A DNA stretch of 16,286 bases from Pseudomonadota bacterium. Its GTDB lineage: Bacteria > Desulfobacterota > Syntrophobacteria > Syntrophobacterales > Syntrophobacteraceae. The notes beneath the pieces were generated by a model that was given only the letters and a program-made list of their open reading frames with translations, was not told where the DNA came from and searched no databases. Location: contig JAEZXS010000311.1 of NCBI GenBank assembly GCA_023442755.1, positions 1-16,286 on the forward strand. The letters run 5' to 3'. Each line of letters opens with the position of its first letter. The stretch's first letter is position 1. Positions 7,175-14,262 of this stretch are shown piece by piece. The translations under genes and the position numbers were made by a program.

Positions 7175-7404
7175 GGGAAGCTTCCAGCCTCGCAGACTGT
7201 TGAAAAAGCCCCCAATCCGTCGCCCCGGCGAACCCCGGATCAGGTCCGGGGCAGGCACCGGGGTCCAGAAGTGCCTGAAAACACTGGGTTCCGGCTTTCG
7301 CCGGAATGACGATGATGATGATTTTAGGGTTTGTCATCAATCCGAGAGGCTTCAAGCCTCGATGTTTTTCCCGAATCATCGCGGTCAAATGCCGCTCGCA
7401 CAAA
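7175..7404 (+). repeat. Composite REP/core repeat, copy B, inside the pnt operon
   Basis: A decayed forward hairpin (GAAGCTTCCAGCCTCG, about 7178-7193) precedes a core of about 150 bp (7193-7344). A second forward hairpin follows (GAGGCTTCAAGCCTCG, about 7346-7361), then a degenerate reverse REP (7378-7404, ending CCGCTCGCACAAAA). The core starts CAGACTGTTGAAAAA and ends TTTGTCATCAATCC. It contains the strong internal hairpins CCCCGGATCAGGTCCGGGG and CCGGCTTTCGCCGG. It fills most of the 289 bp between pntAA and pntAB, so it must be transcribed if the operon is one unit. Confidence 0.88.
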
Positions 7405-7448
7405 ACATTCCTTCTCCGGGAAGTTTCTATGACAGGAGAGTGCTTGAA

Positions 7449-7748
7449 ATGGAATGCGGTAACTTCATCATTCTTCTCTATGTATTCGTCCTGGCGGTTT
7501 TCGCCGGCTACCAGATAATTTCAAAGGTGCCACAGCTCCTCCACACCCCTCTCATGGCCTTTACCAACGCCATTTCCGGCATTTCCCTGGTCGCCTCGCT
7601 CGTAATCGCGGGAGAGGGCCGCAACACCGCCAGCTCCATTCTCGGCGCAATCGCCGTGGCGGCGGCGGCCATCAACGTCGTGGGCGGTTTCCTGATCACC
7701 GACAGGATGCTGAAGATGTTCAGGAAGAAAGGGAGCACCAGGAAATGA
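7449..7748 (+). CDS. pntAB: NAD(P) transhydrogenase, alpha-2 subunit (membrane domain)
   Basis: The protein has 99 residues and three predicted membrane helices (about 6-22, 34-54 and 62-83), then a basic tail RMLKMFRKKGSTRK. Length and pattern (KVPQLLHTPLMAFTNAISGI) are those of PntAB, which with PntB forms the proton channel of the enzyme. The ATG at 7449 has AGGAGAG eight bases upstream (7434-7440). The frame is open back to 7128, but that extension runs through the end of pntAA and the repeat element and is not protein-like. Its stop overlaps the start of pntB as ATGA (7745-7748), indicating translational coupling. Confidence 0.95.
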   Translation: MECGNFIILLYVFVLAVFAGYQIISKVPQLLHTPLMAFTNAISGISLVASLVIAGEGRNTASSILGAIAVAAAAINVVGGFLITDRMLKMFRKKGSTRK

Positions 7749-9157
7749 ACCTGTACAGGTACATGGCCGGCATAGACCTCAGGGGCGTCGTCTACCTGGT
7801 TACGCTTCTTGTTGCATCCATTCTTTTTCTCCTGGGGCTGCGCGGTCTCTCGAACGCACAGACGGCGCGACGGGGCATGAACCTGGCGGCGGTCGGCATG
7901 CTCATTGCCGTCCTTGGGACTCTTTTCAACCACAGGATCGTGACCTACGAATGGATCGCCGGAGGACTGGCGGTCGGCATCATAATCGGCATTCCGATGG
8001 GCCTCTGGGTTCCCATGACGAAGATGCCCGAGCGGATCGCACTCTCCCACGCGTTCGGCGGCCTTGCGGTCGCGCTGGTCGGCATCGCCGAATATTCCAA
8101 CAACTTTATGACCCTAAGCCCGTTCGATAACGGGGCGGTCGGGTTCGAAGTCTTCCTTGGAACCATCACCTTTACCGGAAGCCTCATGGCGTTCGGAAAG
8201 CTGATGGGCATCCTGCCGGGCCGGCCCCAGACGTTTCCCGGGCAGAACCTGCTGAACCTGGCGCTCATCGCGGCCGGTATCGTAATGATGGCCATCCTGG
8301 TGGCACAGCCGCACCGGCAGTCGCTTTTCTACGCGCTGGTCGCGATTGGTTTGCTACTCGGCGTTTTTCTGGTCGTTCGCATCGGCGGGCCCGACATGCC
8401 GGTCGTCATTTGCCTTTTGAATTCCTATGCCGGTCTTGCAGCCGCAGCAACGGGCTTTGCCCTCAACAACCCCGTGCTGATCGTCTGCGGCGCCCTCGAC
8501 GGCGGCTCCGGCTTCATCCTGGCGGTCATCATGAGCAAGGCTATGAACCGCTCGTTCCGGAACGTCATCTTCGGGGCTTTCGGCGCCCGGGAACAGGGAC
8601 CGATATGCTCGCCCCCCGACTGCGGGGGCACCGCGCGCGAGGGCACTCCGGAAGACGCCGCGGAACTTCTCAAGCTCGCCGGCTCGGTCATCGTGGTTCC
8701 GGGATATGGAATGGCGGTTGCGCAGGCCCAGCATGCCGTGCGCGACCTGGCCGATCTTCTGGAAAAGTCCGGGATAGATGTCAAATACGCCATCCACCCT
8801 GTGGCCGGACGCATGCCGGGACACATGAACGTACTGCTCGCCGAGGCCAACGTATCCTACGACCAGCTCTATGAACTCGACGTCATAAACGACGATTTCC
8901 AGCGGACGGACGTCTCGATAGTCGTAGGAGCGAACGACGTGGTCAACCCGGCGGCCAAGAACACGCCGGGAAGCCCGATATTCGGAATGCCCATTCTCAA
9001 CGTCGATCAATCGAAGGCCGTAATCGTTCTCAAGCGGAGTATGCGGCCGGGATTCGCCGGCATCGAAAATCAGCTTTTCGTCCAGCCGAACACGATGATG
9101 GTATTCGGCGATGCAAAGAAAACGCTTGCGCAAATCGCGGCGGCAATGAAGCCTTAA
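7745..9157 (+). CDS. pntB: NAD(P) transhydrogenase, beta subunit (membrane domain II and NADP(H)-binding domain III)
   Basis: The protein has 470 residues, standard for PntB. The N-terminal half has about nine membrane helices and keeps the conserved channel His (LSHAFGGLAVALVG, His102, matching E. coli His91). The C-terminal NADP(H) domain (about 290-470) contains VVPGYGMAVAQAQH (317-330), GRMPGHMNVLLAEANV (355-370), VINDDF (380-385), VGANDVVNPAA (394-404) and GMPILNVDQSKAVIVLKRSM (414-433), all family signatures. No key residue is missing. It begins in an ATGA overlap with pntAB. No clear terminator follows. Confidence 0.97.
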   Translation: MNLYRYMAGIDLRGVVYLVTLLVASILFLLGLRGLSNAQTARRGMNLAAVGMLIAVLGTLFNHRIVTYEWIAGGLAVGIIIGIPMGLWVPMTKMPERIALSHAFGGLAVALVGIAEYSNNFMTLSPFDNGAVGFEVFLGTITFTGSLMAFGKLMGILPGRPQTFPGQNLLNLALIAAGIVMMAILVAQPHRQSLFYALVAIGLLLGVFLVVRIGGPDMPVVICLLNSYAGLAAAATGFALNNPVLIVCGALDGGSGFILAVIMSKAMNRSFRNVIFGAFGAREQGPICSPPDCGGTAREGTPEDAAELLKLAGSVIVVPGYGMAVAQAQHAVRDLADLLEKSGIDVKYAIHPVAGRMPGHMNVLLAEANVSYDQLYELDVINDDFQRTDVSIVVGANDVVNPAAKNTPGSPIFGMPILNVDQSKAVIVLKRSMRPGFAGIENQLFVQPNTMMVFGDAKKTLAQIAAAMKP

Positions 9158-9400
9158 GGGTAGCGGACCCACTACAAAAACCGTTTTCACCCTCCCGAAA
9201 TACTGGAACGAATATCCCCCTATCGGTGATTTGACCTATTTGTGGCATTCGCTTTCCATGCTACATTGAGGAATTCGCTCGAACTGGAATTCGTCCTCTC
9301 CGCCCGTCTCGCCTAAGGGCATGAAACTCAATTTCCGGGCCGACAACAGGAAAGACCTGATCCGAACAACTTGCCGGCGGAAGCCAGAAGGAACCCGACT

Positions 9401-9643
9401 ATGCCGAAAATTCCTCTTGGTGGGTTCAGTTCGTTTCGCAAGCCAGTGAAGAAGGTAAGCGCCTTCCCCCAGACCCGGTCGAGAGTCACCCAGGTCTGGA
9501 GGCCCAAAATTTCCGAAAGGGTATGGACGCCCAGCGGCATGGGGACCGTTGTGGAGATTTCGGAAGACATGTACCTGATCGACCTGGAAAACCAGGTAGC
9601 AAATGTCTGGGAACGGCTGTCATCCTTAAAACCTCCGAAATGA
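9401..9643 (+). CDS. Small protein of unknown function (80 aa)
   Basis: I do not recognise a named family. The start at 9401 has AAGGA (9388-9392) eight bases upstream; an alternative TTG start at 9371 lacks one. The N-terminal 35 residues are basic and probably disordered. The C-terminal half (VWTPSGMGTVVEISEDMYLI then DLENQVANVWERL) looks like a small beta-barrel of KOW/SH3 type, with a GxGTVVEI turn and a YLIDLENQ strand. There is no signal peptide or membrane segment. It stands alone between pntB and a kinase gene, 243 bp after pntB. An overlapping minus-strand frame (9328-9723) is longer but has no domain-like character. Existence is fairly likely; function is unknown. Confidence 0.6.
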   Translation: MPKIPLGGFSSFRKPVKKVSAFPQTRSRVTQVWRPKISERVWTPSGMGTVVEISEDMYLIDLENQVANVWERLSSLKPPK

Positions 9644-9936
9644 TAACCGACGCCACGCAGCTTTATAGAACCTCGCCATAGACCCCACCGGGGGCGGCGC
9701 ATCCGTCTGCTTTCGCACTGCAACCATTTCTGCTCCCGGCCGAAAGCCGCACAGCAGCGTGGTTCAGCAACAGCCGCGATTCGGCCACTCCATTTTTATC
9801 ACCTTCTTGATCCACATTATACAAAACCGTTCAAATCGGATAAGTTCCACTCCGGCCGGCATGCCCTCGATGCATGCTGCATAAAGGGCTGGCATGCTAT
9901 TTGTAATCCTGGGTGGATGGAACCAAGGAGCGGCAT
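9644..9936. other. Intergenic region upstream of the first PAS kinase
   Basis: No coding frame is convincing. The last 80 bases carry three GCATGC palindromes (9859-9864, 9872-9877, 9892-9897) and a sigma-54-like element. The rest shows no structure I can name. Confidence 0.5.
9890..9905 (+). promoter_or_regulatory. Possible sigma-54 promoter upstream of the PAS kinase
   Basis: TGGCATGCTATTTGTA matches TGGCACG-N4-TTGCA except T for C at two positions. It has the same TTGTA -12 box as the norZ promoter. Transcription would start near 9915, 22 bases before the ATG at 9937. One GCATGC palindrome overlaps the -24 box. Confidence 0.45.
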
Positions 9937-11223
9937 ATGGTCGAAGAAAACCGGGAAAAAGAACTCGAGCGGCTGCGCGCCAAGGTCGCAGAGCTGGAAG
10001 CGAGGGAGCGGGAACGGGAGTGCTTTGGAATCGAGAAGACGCTCCAGGACCAGCTCAGATTCCTGCAAATCCTGATCGACACCATCCCGAACCCGATCTT
10101 CTACAAGGATAAGAACGGAACGTACCTGGGGTGCAACAAGGCCTTCGAGCGCCGCATGGGCCTGGACGGCCGGGATATAGTCGGAAAGAAGACATGCGAG
10201 GTCTTTCCCAGGGAAGTTGCGGAAAGGTACGAGCAGCACGATGGGGAGCTTTTCGCCCGGCCCGGCGAGCGCACCTATGAAACCAGGCTGACATATCCGG
10301 ACGGCGGGGTGCACGACGTCATCATAACGAAGGGCATTTTCACCGACTCGGAGGGCAAGGTAGCCGGACTGGTCGGGGTTACCCTGGATATCACCGAGCG
10401 GAAAAAGGCCGAAGAGGCGCTCCGGAAAGCTCACGACGAACTCGAAAAACGGGTGGAACACAGGACTGTGGCTCTTGAGGAGGCAAACCGCAATCTGGAA
10501 AAGGAAGTCGCAGAGCGGAGCCGCATTGCGGAAGAGCTTCAGGTAAGCGCTGAAAAACTCAAGCTTTTCGCCTACTCTGTCGCCCATGATCTGAAAAGCC
10601 CGTCCGTCGGCATCTACGGCCTTGCCAGGCTCCTGCAAAAAAACTACGCGGAAAACCTCGGCGAACGGGGGACCGGCCTGTGCGAACAGATCATGAAGGC
10701 ATCCGAGCACGTGGCCTCCCTGGTCGATGCCATCAACATGTTTATCGCAACCAAGGAAACGCCTCTTAAACTCGAACCCGTGGATATGAGGGAGGTCTTT
10801 CATATGCTGCGCGACGAGTTCTCGGCCAGGCTGCGGGTTCGCCGCGTAGGCCTCATCGAACCCGAAAACGTCCCGCCCATCCGCGCGGATAAGATCTCCA
10901 TGCTCCGGGTCTTCCGCAACCTCATCGACAATGCCGTCAAATACGGGGGCGACAGGCTCGCGTGCATCGAAGTCCGCTCCGAAGAAACCGGCAACTTCCA
11001 TCACTTCACCGTGCGGGACGATGGGGTCGGGATCGAGGCTGCAGACAGCGGAAAGCTCTTCGAGCTGTTCCACAGGCAGAGCGCCTCCGACCAGATAGGA
11101 GGTACAGGACTGGGGCTTGCAATCGTCAAGGAGATCCTGGAGCGCCACAGGGGGAAGGTCTGGGTGGAACGCGGCAGCGAAGGCGGATCGGTCTTTCATT
11201 TATACATTGCGCGCGACCTTTGA
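9937..11223 (+). CDS. Cytoplasmic PAS-domain sensor histidine kinase
   Basis: The protein has 428 residues and no membrane segment, so it likely senses an internal signal. An N-terminal coiled coil (about 2-40) leads to a PAS domain (about 42-155, ending DITERKKAEE), a second coiled coil (about 156-205), a HisKA domain with phospho-acceptor His217 (SVAHDLKSP), and a HATPase domain. The HATPase domain has N box NLIDNAVKYG (328-337), G1 DDGVGI (361-366) and G2 GGTGLGLAIVKEI (388-400). The start at 9937 has AAGGAG six bases upstream; a GTG at 9913 would precede the transcription start suggested by the sigma-54-like element. No response regulator lies nearby, so the partner is unknown. The acceptor context resembles phytochrome-like kinases. 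Confidence 0.92.
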   Translation: MVEENREKELERLRAKVAELEARERERECFGIEKTLQDQLRFLQILIDTIPNPIFYKDKNGTYLGCNKAFERRMGLDGRDIVGKKTCEVFPREVAERYEQHDGELFARPGERTYETRLTYPDGGVHDVIITKGIFTDSEGKVAGLVGVTLDITERKKAEEALRKAHDELEKRVEHRTVALEEANRNLEKEVAERSRIAEELQVSAEKLKLFAYSVAHDLKSPSVGIYGLARLLQKNYAENLGERGTGLCEQIMKASEHVASLVDAINMFIATKETPLKLEPVDMREVFHMLRDEFSARLRVRRVGLIEPENVPPIRADKISMLRVFRNLIDNAVKYGGDRLACIEVRSEETGNFHHFTVRDDGVGIEAADSGKLFELFHRQSASDQIGGTGLGLAIVKEILERHRGKVWVERGSEGGSVFHLYIARDL

Positions 11224-11257
11224 TTGCCGCTCAAGGAAGCCGCAGTTTGTGCCGATT

Positions 11258-11297
11258 ATCCGCATAGATATGGTGTGATCGAAAAACCCGTGCGGAT
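11258..11297 (+). promoter_or_regulatory. Inverted repeat across the leader of the zinc-ribbon gene
   Basis: ATCCGCA (11258-11264) pairs with TGCGGAT (11291-11297) over a 26-base loop. The right arm ends two bases before the ATG at 11300 and covers the only purine-rich stretch that could act as a ribosome site. In RNA it could hide that site; as DNA it could be an operator. Confidence 0.3.
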
Positions 11298-11299
11298 GG

Positions 11300-12049
11300 A
11301 TGGCCGAGATGCAGTGCCCGAAATGCGGTTTCGAACAGGAAGCCGGGGTTGAATGCGCCCGGTGCGGCGTGATTTTCGCCAAGGTGCCCCCGCCCGAACT
11401 TTCCCCTGCTGTAGACATACCGTCGGATGAAGTCCGGACGAAAACTACCGGCCAACTCATTTTGCTCGTTGTCCTGCTTCTTGTGCTGGGCTTTTTTCTT
11501 TTTCGCATGCACAGGACCCGGGAACTGACCTATCCTCCCGGAGTGCTCATCAACTCCCAACCGCAGCAGGTCATAGTCAAAAACCCGGTTCCCTGGAAAA
11601 AGGGAAACCGCCTGATCTATCCACTAGCCAGGTTCAGTCTGCAGGCCAGAGTGCTCGGCAGGGAATCGTACCGCTCCGACGGGGGAGCGGATATCTCGCC
11701 CTACGACCTTGCTCTCGGGTGGGGCCCCATGTCCGACCAGAAGGTCCTGGACCGGCTCGAAATCGTCCAGGGAAACCGCAGGTTCGTCATCGTGCCGGTC
11801 GAGGGCGTGCCGCCTCTTCCACTGGGCGCACTCCTGGCCAGTTCGTCCAACATGCACATCCTTCCGGCCAGTCCCGCCGTCACCAAAGAGATACGCTCGC
11901 TCCGGGTCGGAAGCCTTGTTGAGTTGAGCGGCTACCTGGTGGGCGTCAGGGAAAGCGGGCAATGGACCTGGGTGAGTTCGCTCGTCAGGACCGATTCGGG
12001 CGACGGGGCATGCGAAGTGTTCTGGGTGGAGCGCGTCCAGGTACTCTGA
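11300..12049 (+). CDS. Zinc-ribbon, single-pass membrane protein with a conserved C-terminal domain of unknown function
   Basis: The protein has 249 residues. A zinc ribbon is formed by Cys6/Cys9 and Cys19/Cys22 (CPKCGF...CARCGV), followed by a linker, one membrane helix (about 52-68) and a C-terminal domain outside the helix (about 75-249). That domain has the phrases SPYDLALGWGPMSD, SNMHILPASPAV and RTDSGDGACEVFWVE. They resemble a family of uncharacterised bacterial proteins I know only from general pattern memory. With the ribbon at the N-terminus, the topology is probably ribbon in the cytoplasm and domain in the periplasm. The start is uncertain: ATG codons at 11300 and 11309 both lack a good Shine-Dalgarno sequence. 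It lies 76 bp after the kinase on the same strand, so cotranscription is possible. No function is assigned. Confidence 0.82.
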   Translation: MAEMQCPKCGFEQEAGVECARCGVIFAKVPPPELSPAVDIPSDEVRTKTTGQLILLVVLLLVLGFFLFRMHRTRELTYPPGVLINSQPQQVIVKNPVPWKKGNRLIYPLARFSLQARVLGRESYRSDGGADISPYDLALGWGPMSDQKVLDRLEIVQGNRRFVIVPVEGVPPLPLGALLASSSNMHILPASPAVTKEIRSLRVGSLVELSGYLVGVRESGQWTWVSSLVRTDSGDGACEVFWVERVQVL

Positions 12050-12065
12050 TTTCAGCGATAAAAAG

Positions 12066-12255
12066 CATCGCGGCTGAAAGCCGCTCAGACTGTTGAAAAA
12101 GCCCTCAATCCGTCACCCCGACGAACCCCGGATCGGGTCCGGGGCAGGCGTCGGGGTCCAGAAGTGCTTGAAAACACTGGGTTCCGGCTTTCGCCGGAAT
12201 GGACGATCACGATGATTTTAGAGTTTGTCATCAATCTGCGCGGCGAAAGCCGCTC
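12066..12255 (+). repeat. Composite REP/core repeat, copy C
   Basis: The core (12086-12238) begins CAGACTGTTGAAAAA and ends TTTGTCATCAATCTG. It is flanked by direct copies of a reverse-oriented hairpin: CGCGGCTGAAAGCCGCTC on the left and CGCGGCGAAAGCCGCTC on the right. The left flank alone keeps the CATCG end of the REP. The right flank alone continues past CTC where the REP normally reads CCACA, here decayed to TACGG. It lies between two convergent genes. Internal hairpins match copies B and D. Confidence 0.88.
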
Positions 12256-12288
12256 TACGGTGAACTCAGGCGAGAGAGGGTGGTGTTT

Positions 12289-13947
12289 TTACTTCTGCCT
12301 GAGGGGCAAGTTGATTATGAAAGTCGCACCCTTCCCCGGCTCGCTTTTCGCCGTGATTGCTCCCCCGTGTCGCTCCACTATCTTGCGGCAGATGGCAAGG
12401 CCCATGCCCGTGCCCTCGTACTCACTCCTCCCGTGCAGGCGCTGGAAGGGTTGAAATATCCTGTCCAGGTACCGCATGTCGAAACCGATGCCGTTGTCCT
12501 GCACGCTTATCCGGCAACCTGCTTCGCCGCACTCGGAGGAAATCTTTACAACCGGGTCGGCTTCGCCGCGGAACTTCAAGGCATTTCCGATTAGATTCTG
12601 AAAGAGTTGCGCCATCTGGCTCGAATCGGCCTCGACGGTTGGAAGGTCGGAAATCTCAACCATGGCGCGCTTCTTTTTCACCTGCAACTCGTAGACCTCC
12701 GCCGCCTGCAGCGCCGTAGCCCTGAGATCGACCATGGTGAAGGCTTCGGGCCTGGTGTTGAGACGGGAATACTGCAGAAGGGAATTGATAAGAGTCCGCA
12801 TCCGGTCCGCGGCGTTCTGCATTCTTTTGAGGAACTCCAATCCCTCGTCGTCCAGCCGAGTGGAATGTTCCTTCTGCAACATTTCACCGAATACCTGGAT
12901 CTTGCGAAGCGGCTCCTGGAGGTCGTGTGATGCTACGAATGCGAAATCCTGCAAATCACGGTTCAGGCTTTTCAACTTTGCGACATAAGCCGCAAGTTCC
13001 TCTTCTGCCTTTTTCCTCTGGGTGACGTCCCTGTTTATTTCGAGAAAGGCCGTTGGCGTCCCCTCTGCGCCTTCTTGCAGCGCCCAGCGGCTCTCCACCG
13101 TGATTCGATTGCCGCCCGCAGTAGTCTGGACGAGTTCGCCTTCCCATTCGCCCCTCTCCAGGAGAATCTTTTTCAATTCATTGAGAGGCATCGGGAAGCG
13201 GGTATGCAGAAATCGGTGGCTGATCCTTCCCAGCGCCTCTTCTTTCGTCCACCCGTACGTTTTTTCGGCCCCGCGGTTCCAAAAGGCGATCGTGTCGTTC
13301 GAAAAGGAGCGCAAGATAATTGCATCGTGGGTCAGGTCGAGCAATGAAGCCTGCTCATACAGGGTCACGTTGAGCTTCTTTAGTTCCGCCGTGCGCTCTT
13401 CGGCATGTCTGATATCGGTAACGTCGCTGATGGACATCCTGCACAGATCTGCCGAACCCTCGACGTAGACGGTGTCCATGTGAGCGTAAAACACGCCGCC
13501 GCCCTGCACATTGAGCCGCACCTCACAGGGCCAGTGCCCCTTCGTCCTGAAAACGTCCCGCAAGTGCTCGGAAAAAATCGGCCTGTCTTCTTCACGCACC
13601 GAGGCGAGGAAGAACGCGCCTAACAGAAGCCGTTTATTCGTCTGCAGCATTCTTGCAGCTGTAAAATTAACTTCGCGGATAAACCCATTCTTGTCTATCG
13701 TCAAATACCCAACCGGCGCAAACTCATAGAGGTCGGCGTACCGTGCGCGGGATTCCTCGAGTTCGATGCGGTTTCTGCGGAGATTTTCATTCTGCATCTC
13801 CAACTCGACCTGGTGAACCTGAAGTTCATGAAGGAGCTCCAGCGCTTCCCGGTTGGAGATATTTTCGAGAACATCCTCGGAATTCGAGAGCATCTCCTCG
13901 GCCCGTCTGCGAAGTTCCAGGTCCTCCGAACCCTGTTTCCCTTCCAT
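12289..13947 (-). CDS. Soluble multi-PAS sensor histidine kinase
   Basis: The protein has 552 residues and no membrane helix. An N-terminal helical region (about 7-68) is followed by PAS 1 (about 70-182, ending DVTDIRHAEER), PAS 2 (about 195-312, ending DVTQRKKAEEE), a HisKA domain with His341 (FVASHDLQEPLRK) and a HATPase domain. The HATPase domain has N box NLIGNALKFRG (451-461), G1 DNGIGF (484-489) and G2 EGTGMGLAICRKI (511-523). The DLQEPL acceptor box places it with phytochrome-type and other orphan PAS kinases. The ATG at 13947 has GGGGAG nearby; an upstream GTG at 14001 would add 18 residues with a poor ribosome site. No response regulator lies within the window. It is not a close copy of the kinase at 9937, sharing only the general PAS-HisKA-HATPase plan. 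Confidence 0.93.
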   Translation of the reverse strand: MEGKQGSEDLELRRRAEEMLSNSEDVLENISNREALELLHELQVHQVELEMQNENLRRNRIELEESRARYADLYEFAPVGYLTIDKNGFIREVNFTAARMLQTNKRLLLGAFFLASVREEDRPIFSEHLRDVFRTKGHWPCEVRLNVQGGGVFYAHMDTVYVEGSADLCRMSISDVTDIRHAEERTAELKKLNVTLYEQASLLDLTHDAIILRSFSNDTIAFWNRGAEKTYGWTKEEALGRISHRFLHTRFPMPLNELKKILLERGEWEGELVQTTAGGNRITVESRWALQEGAEGTPTAFLEINRDVTQRKKAEEELAAYVAKLKSLNRDLQDFAFVASHDLQEPLRKIQVFGEMLQKEHSTRLDDEGLEFLKRMQNAADRMRTLINSLLQYSRLNTRPEAFTMVDLRATALQAAEVYELQVKKKRAMVEISDLPTVEADSSQMAQLFQNLIGNALKFRGEADPVVKISSECGEAGCRISVQDNGIGFDMRYLDRIFQPFQRLHGRSEYEGTGMGLAICRKIVERHGGAITAKSEPGKGATFIINLPLRQK

Positions 13948-14013
13948 AGAGTTCTCCCCATGCTCCTGAGTACTTCCATGCGGAGCATTTGGAATTTTCA
14001 CGATAAGTCTCTT

Positions 14014-14019
14014 ATTATA
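14014..14019 (-). promoter_or_regulatory. -10 box for the multi-PAS kinase
   Basis: The minus strand reads a perfect TATAAT in an AT-rich stretch about 70 bp upstream of the ATG at 13947. No good -35 sits at 16-18 bp; TTGTGC lies 20 bp away. Confidence 0.4.
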
Positions 14020-14108
14020 CTATGCTTTATTCTATTCAAGCACAATTCGAAAAATCCCTTTGTGTAGAATATATTAGGTGCTCTCAGGATAGTCTCCCGA
14101 TCTTATAT

Positions 14109-14118
14109 GACAATTGTC
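14109..14118. promoter_or_regulatory. Perfect 10-bp palindrome, possible operator
   Basis: GACAATTGTC lies just upstream of the candidate MFS promoter. Size and symmetry suit a dimeric regulator, but nothing identifies one. Confidence 0.3.
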
Positions 14119-14146
14119 CCGCTGTAGCGAAGCCTTTTTGGAGAAC

Positions 14147-14175
14147 TTGAGTTTTTCGCAAATGCTGTCTATGCT
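14147..14175 (+). promoter_or_regulatory. Possible sigma-70 promoter for the MFS gene
   Basis: TTGAGT (14147-14152) and TATGCT (14170-14175) are spaced by 17 bp, each four of six to consensus. The leader would be about 80 bases. Confidence 0.35.
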
Positions 14176-14262
14176 CTGGGTCTTCAATATCCTTCATGCA
14201 TACGAATCAAGGCACAGGGACCGAATGGGAGAATATTCCACATTCCGGGCGGGGCTATTCTG

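Larger units (their letters stand above)
13948..14262. other. 315-bp divergent promoter region between kinase and MFS transporter
   Basis: No coding frame is convincing. The half nearer the kinase is AT-rich and carries its likely -10 box. The half nearer the transporter carries a possible sigma-70 promoter and a perfect 10-bp palindrome, GACAATTGTC (14109-14118). Confidence 0.55.

Noticed and set aside
9243..9258. TGGCATTCGCTTTCCA as a sigma-54 promoter for the small 80-aa gene
   Set aside because: The -24 core is good, but the essential -12 G is missing and two further positions differ.
9817..11199. 460-codon minus-strand frame opposite the first PAS kinase
   Set aside because: The plus-strand kinase has all expected motifs; the opposite frame has none.
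12164..12594. Short plus-strand frames starting in repeat copy C (similar ones start in copies B and D)
   Set aside because: Their N-terminal phrases (for example LEFVINL) are translations of the repeat core, and the rest is antisense or intergenic sequence.
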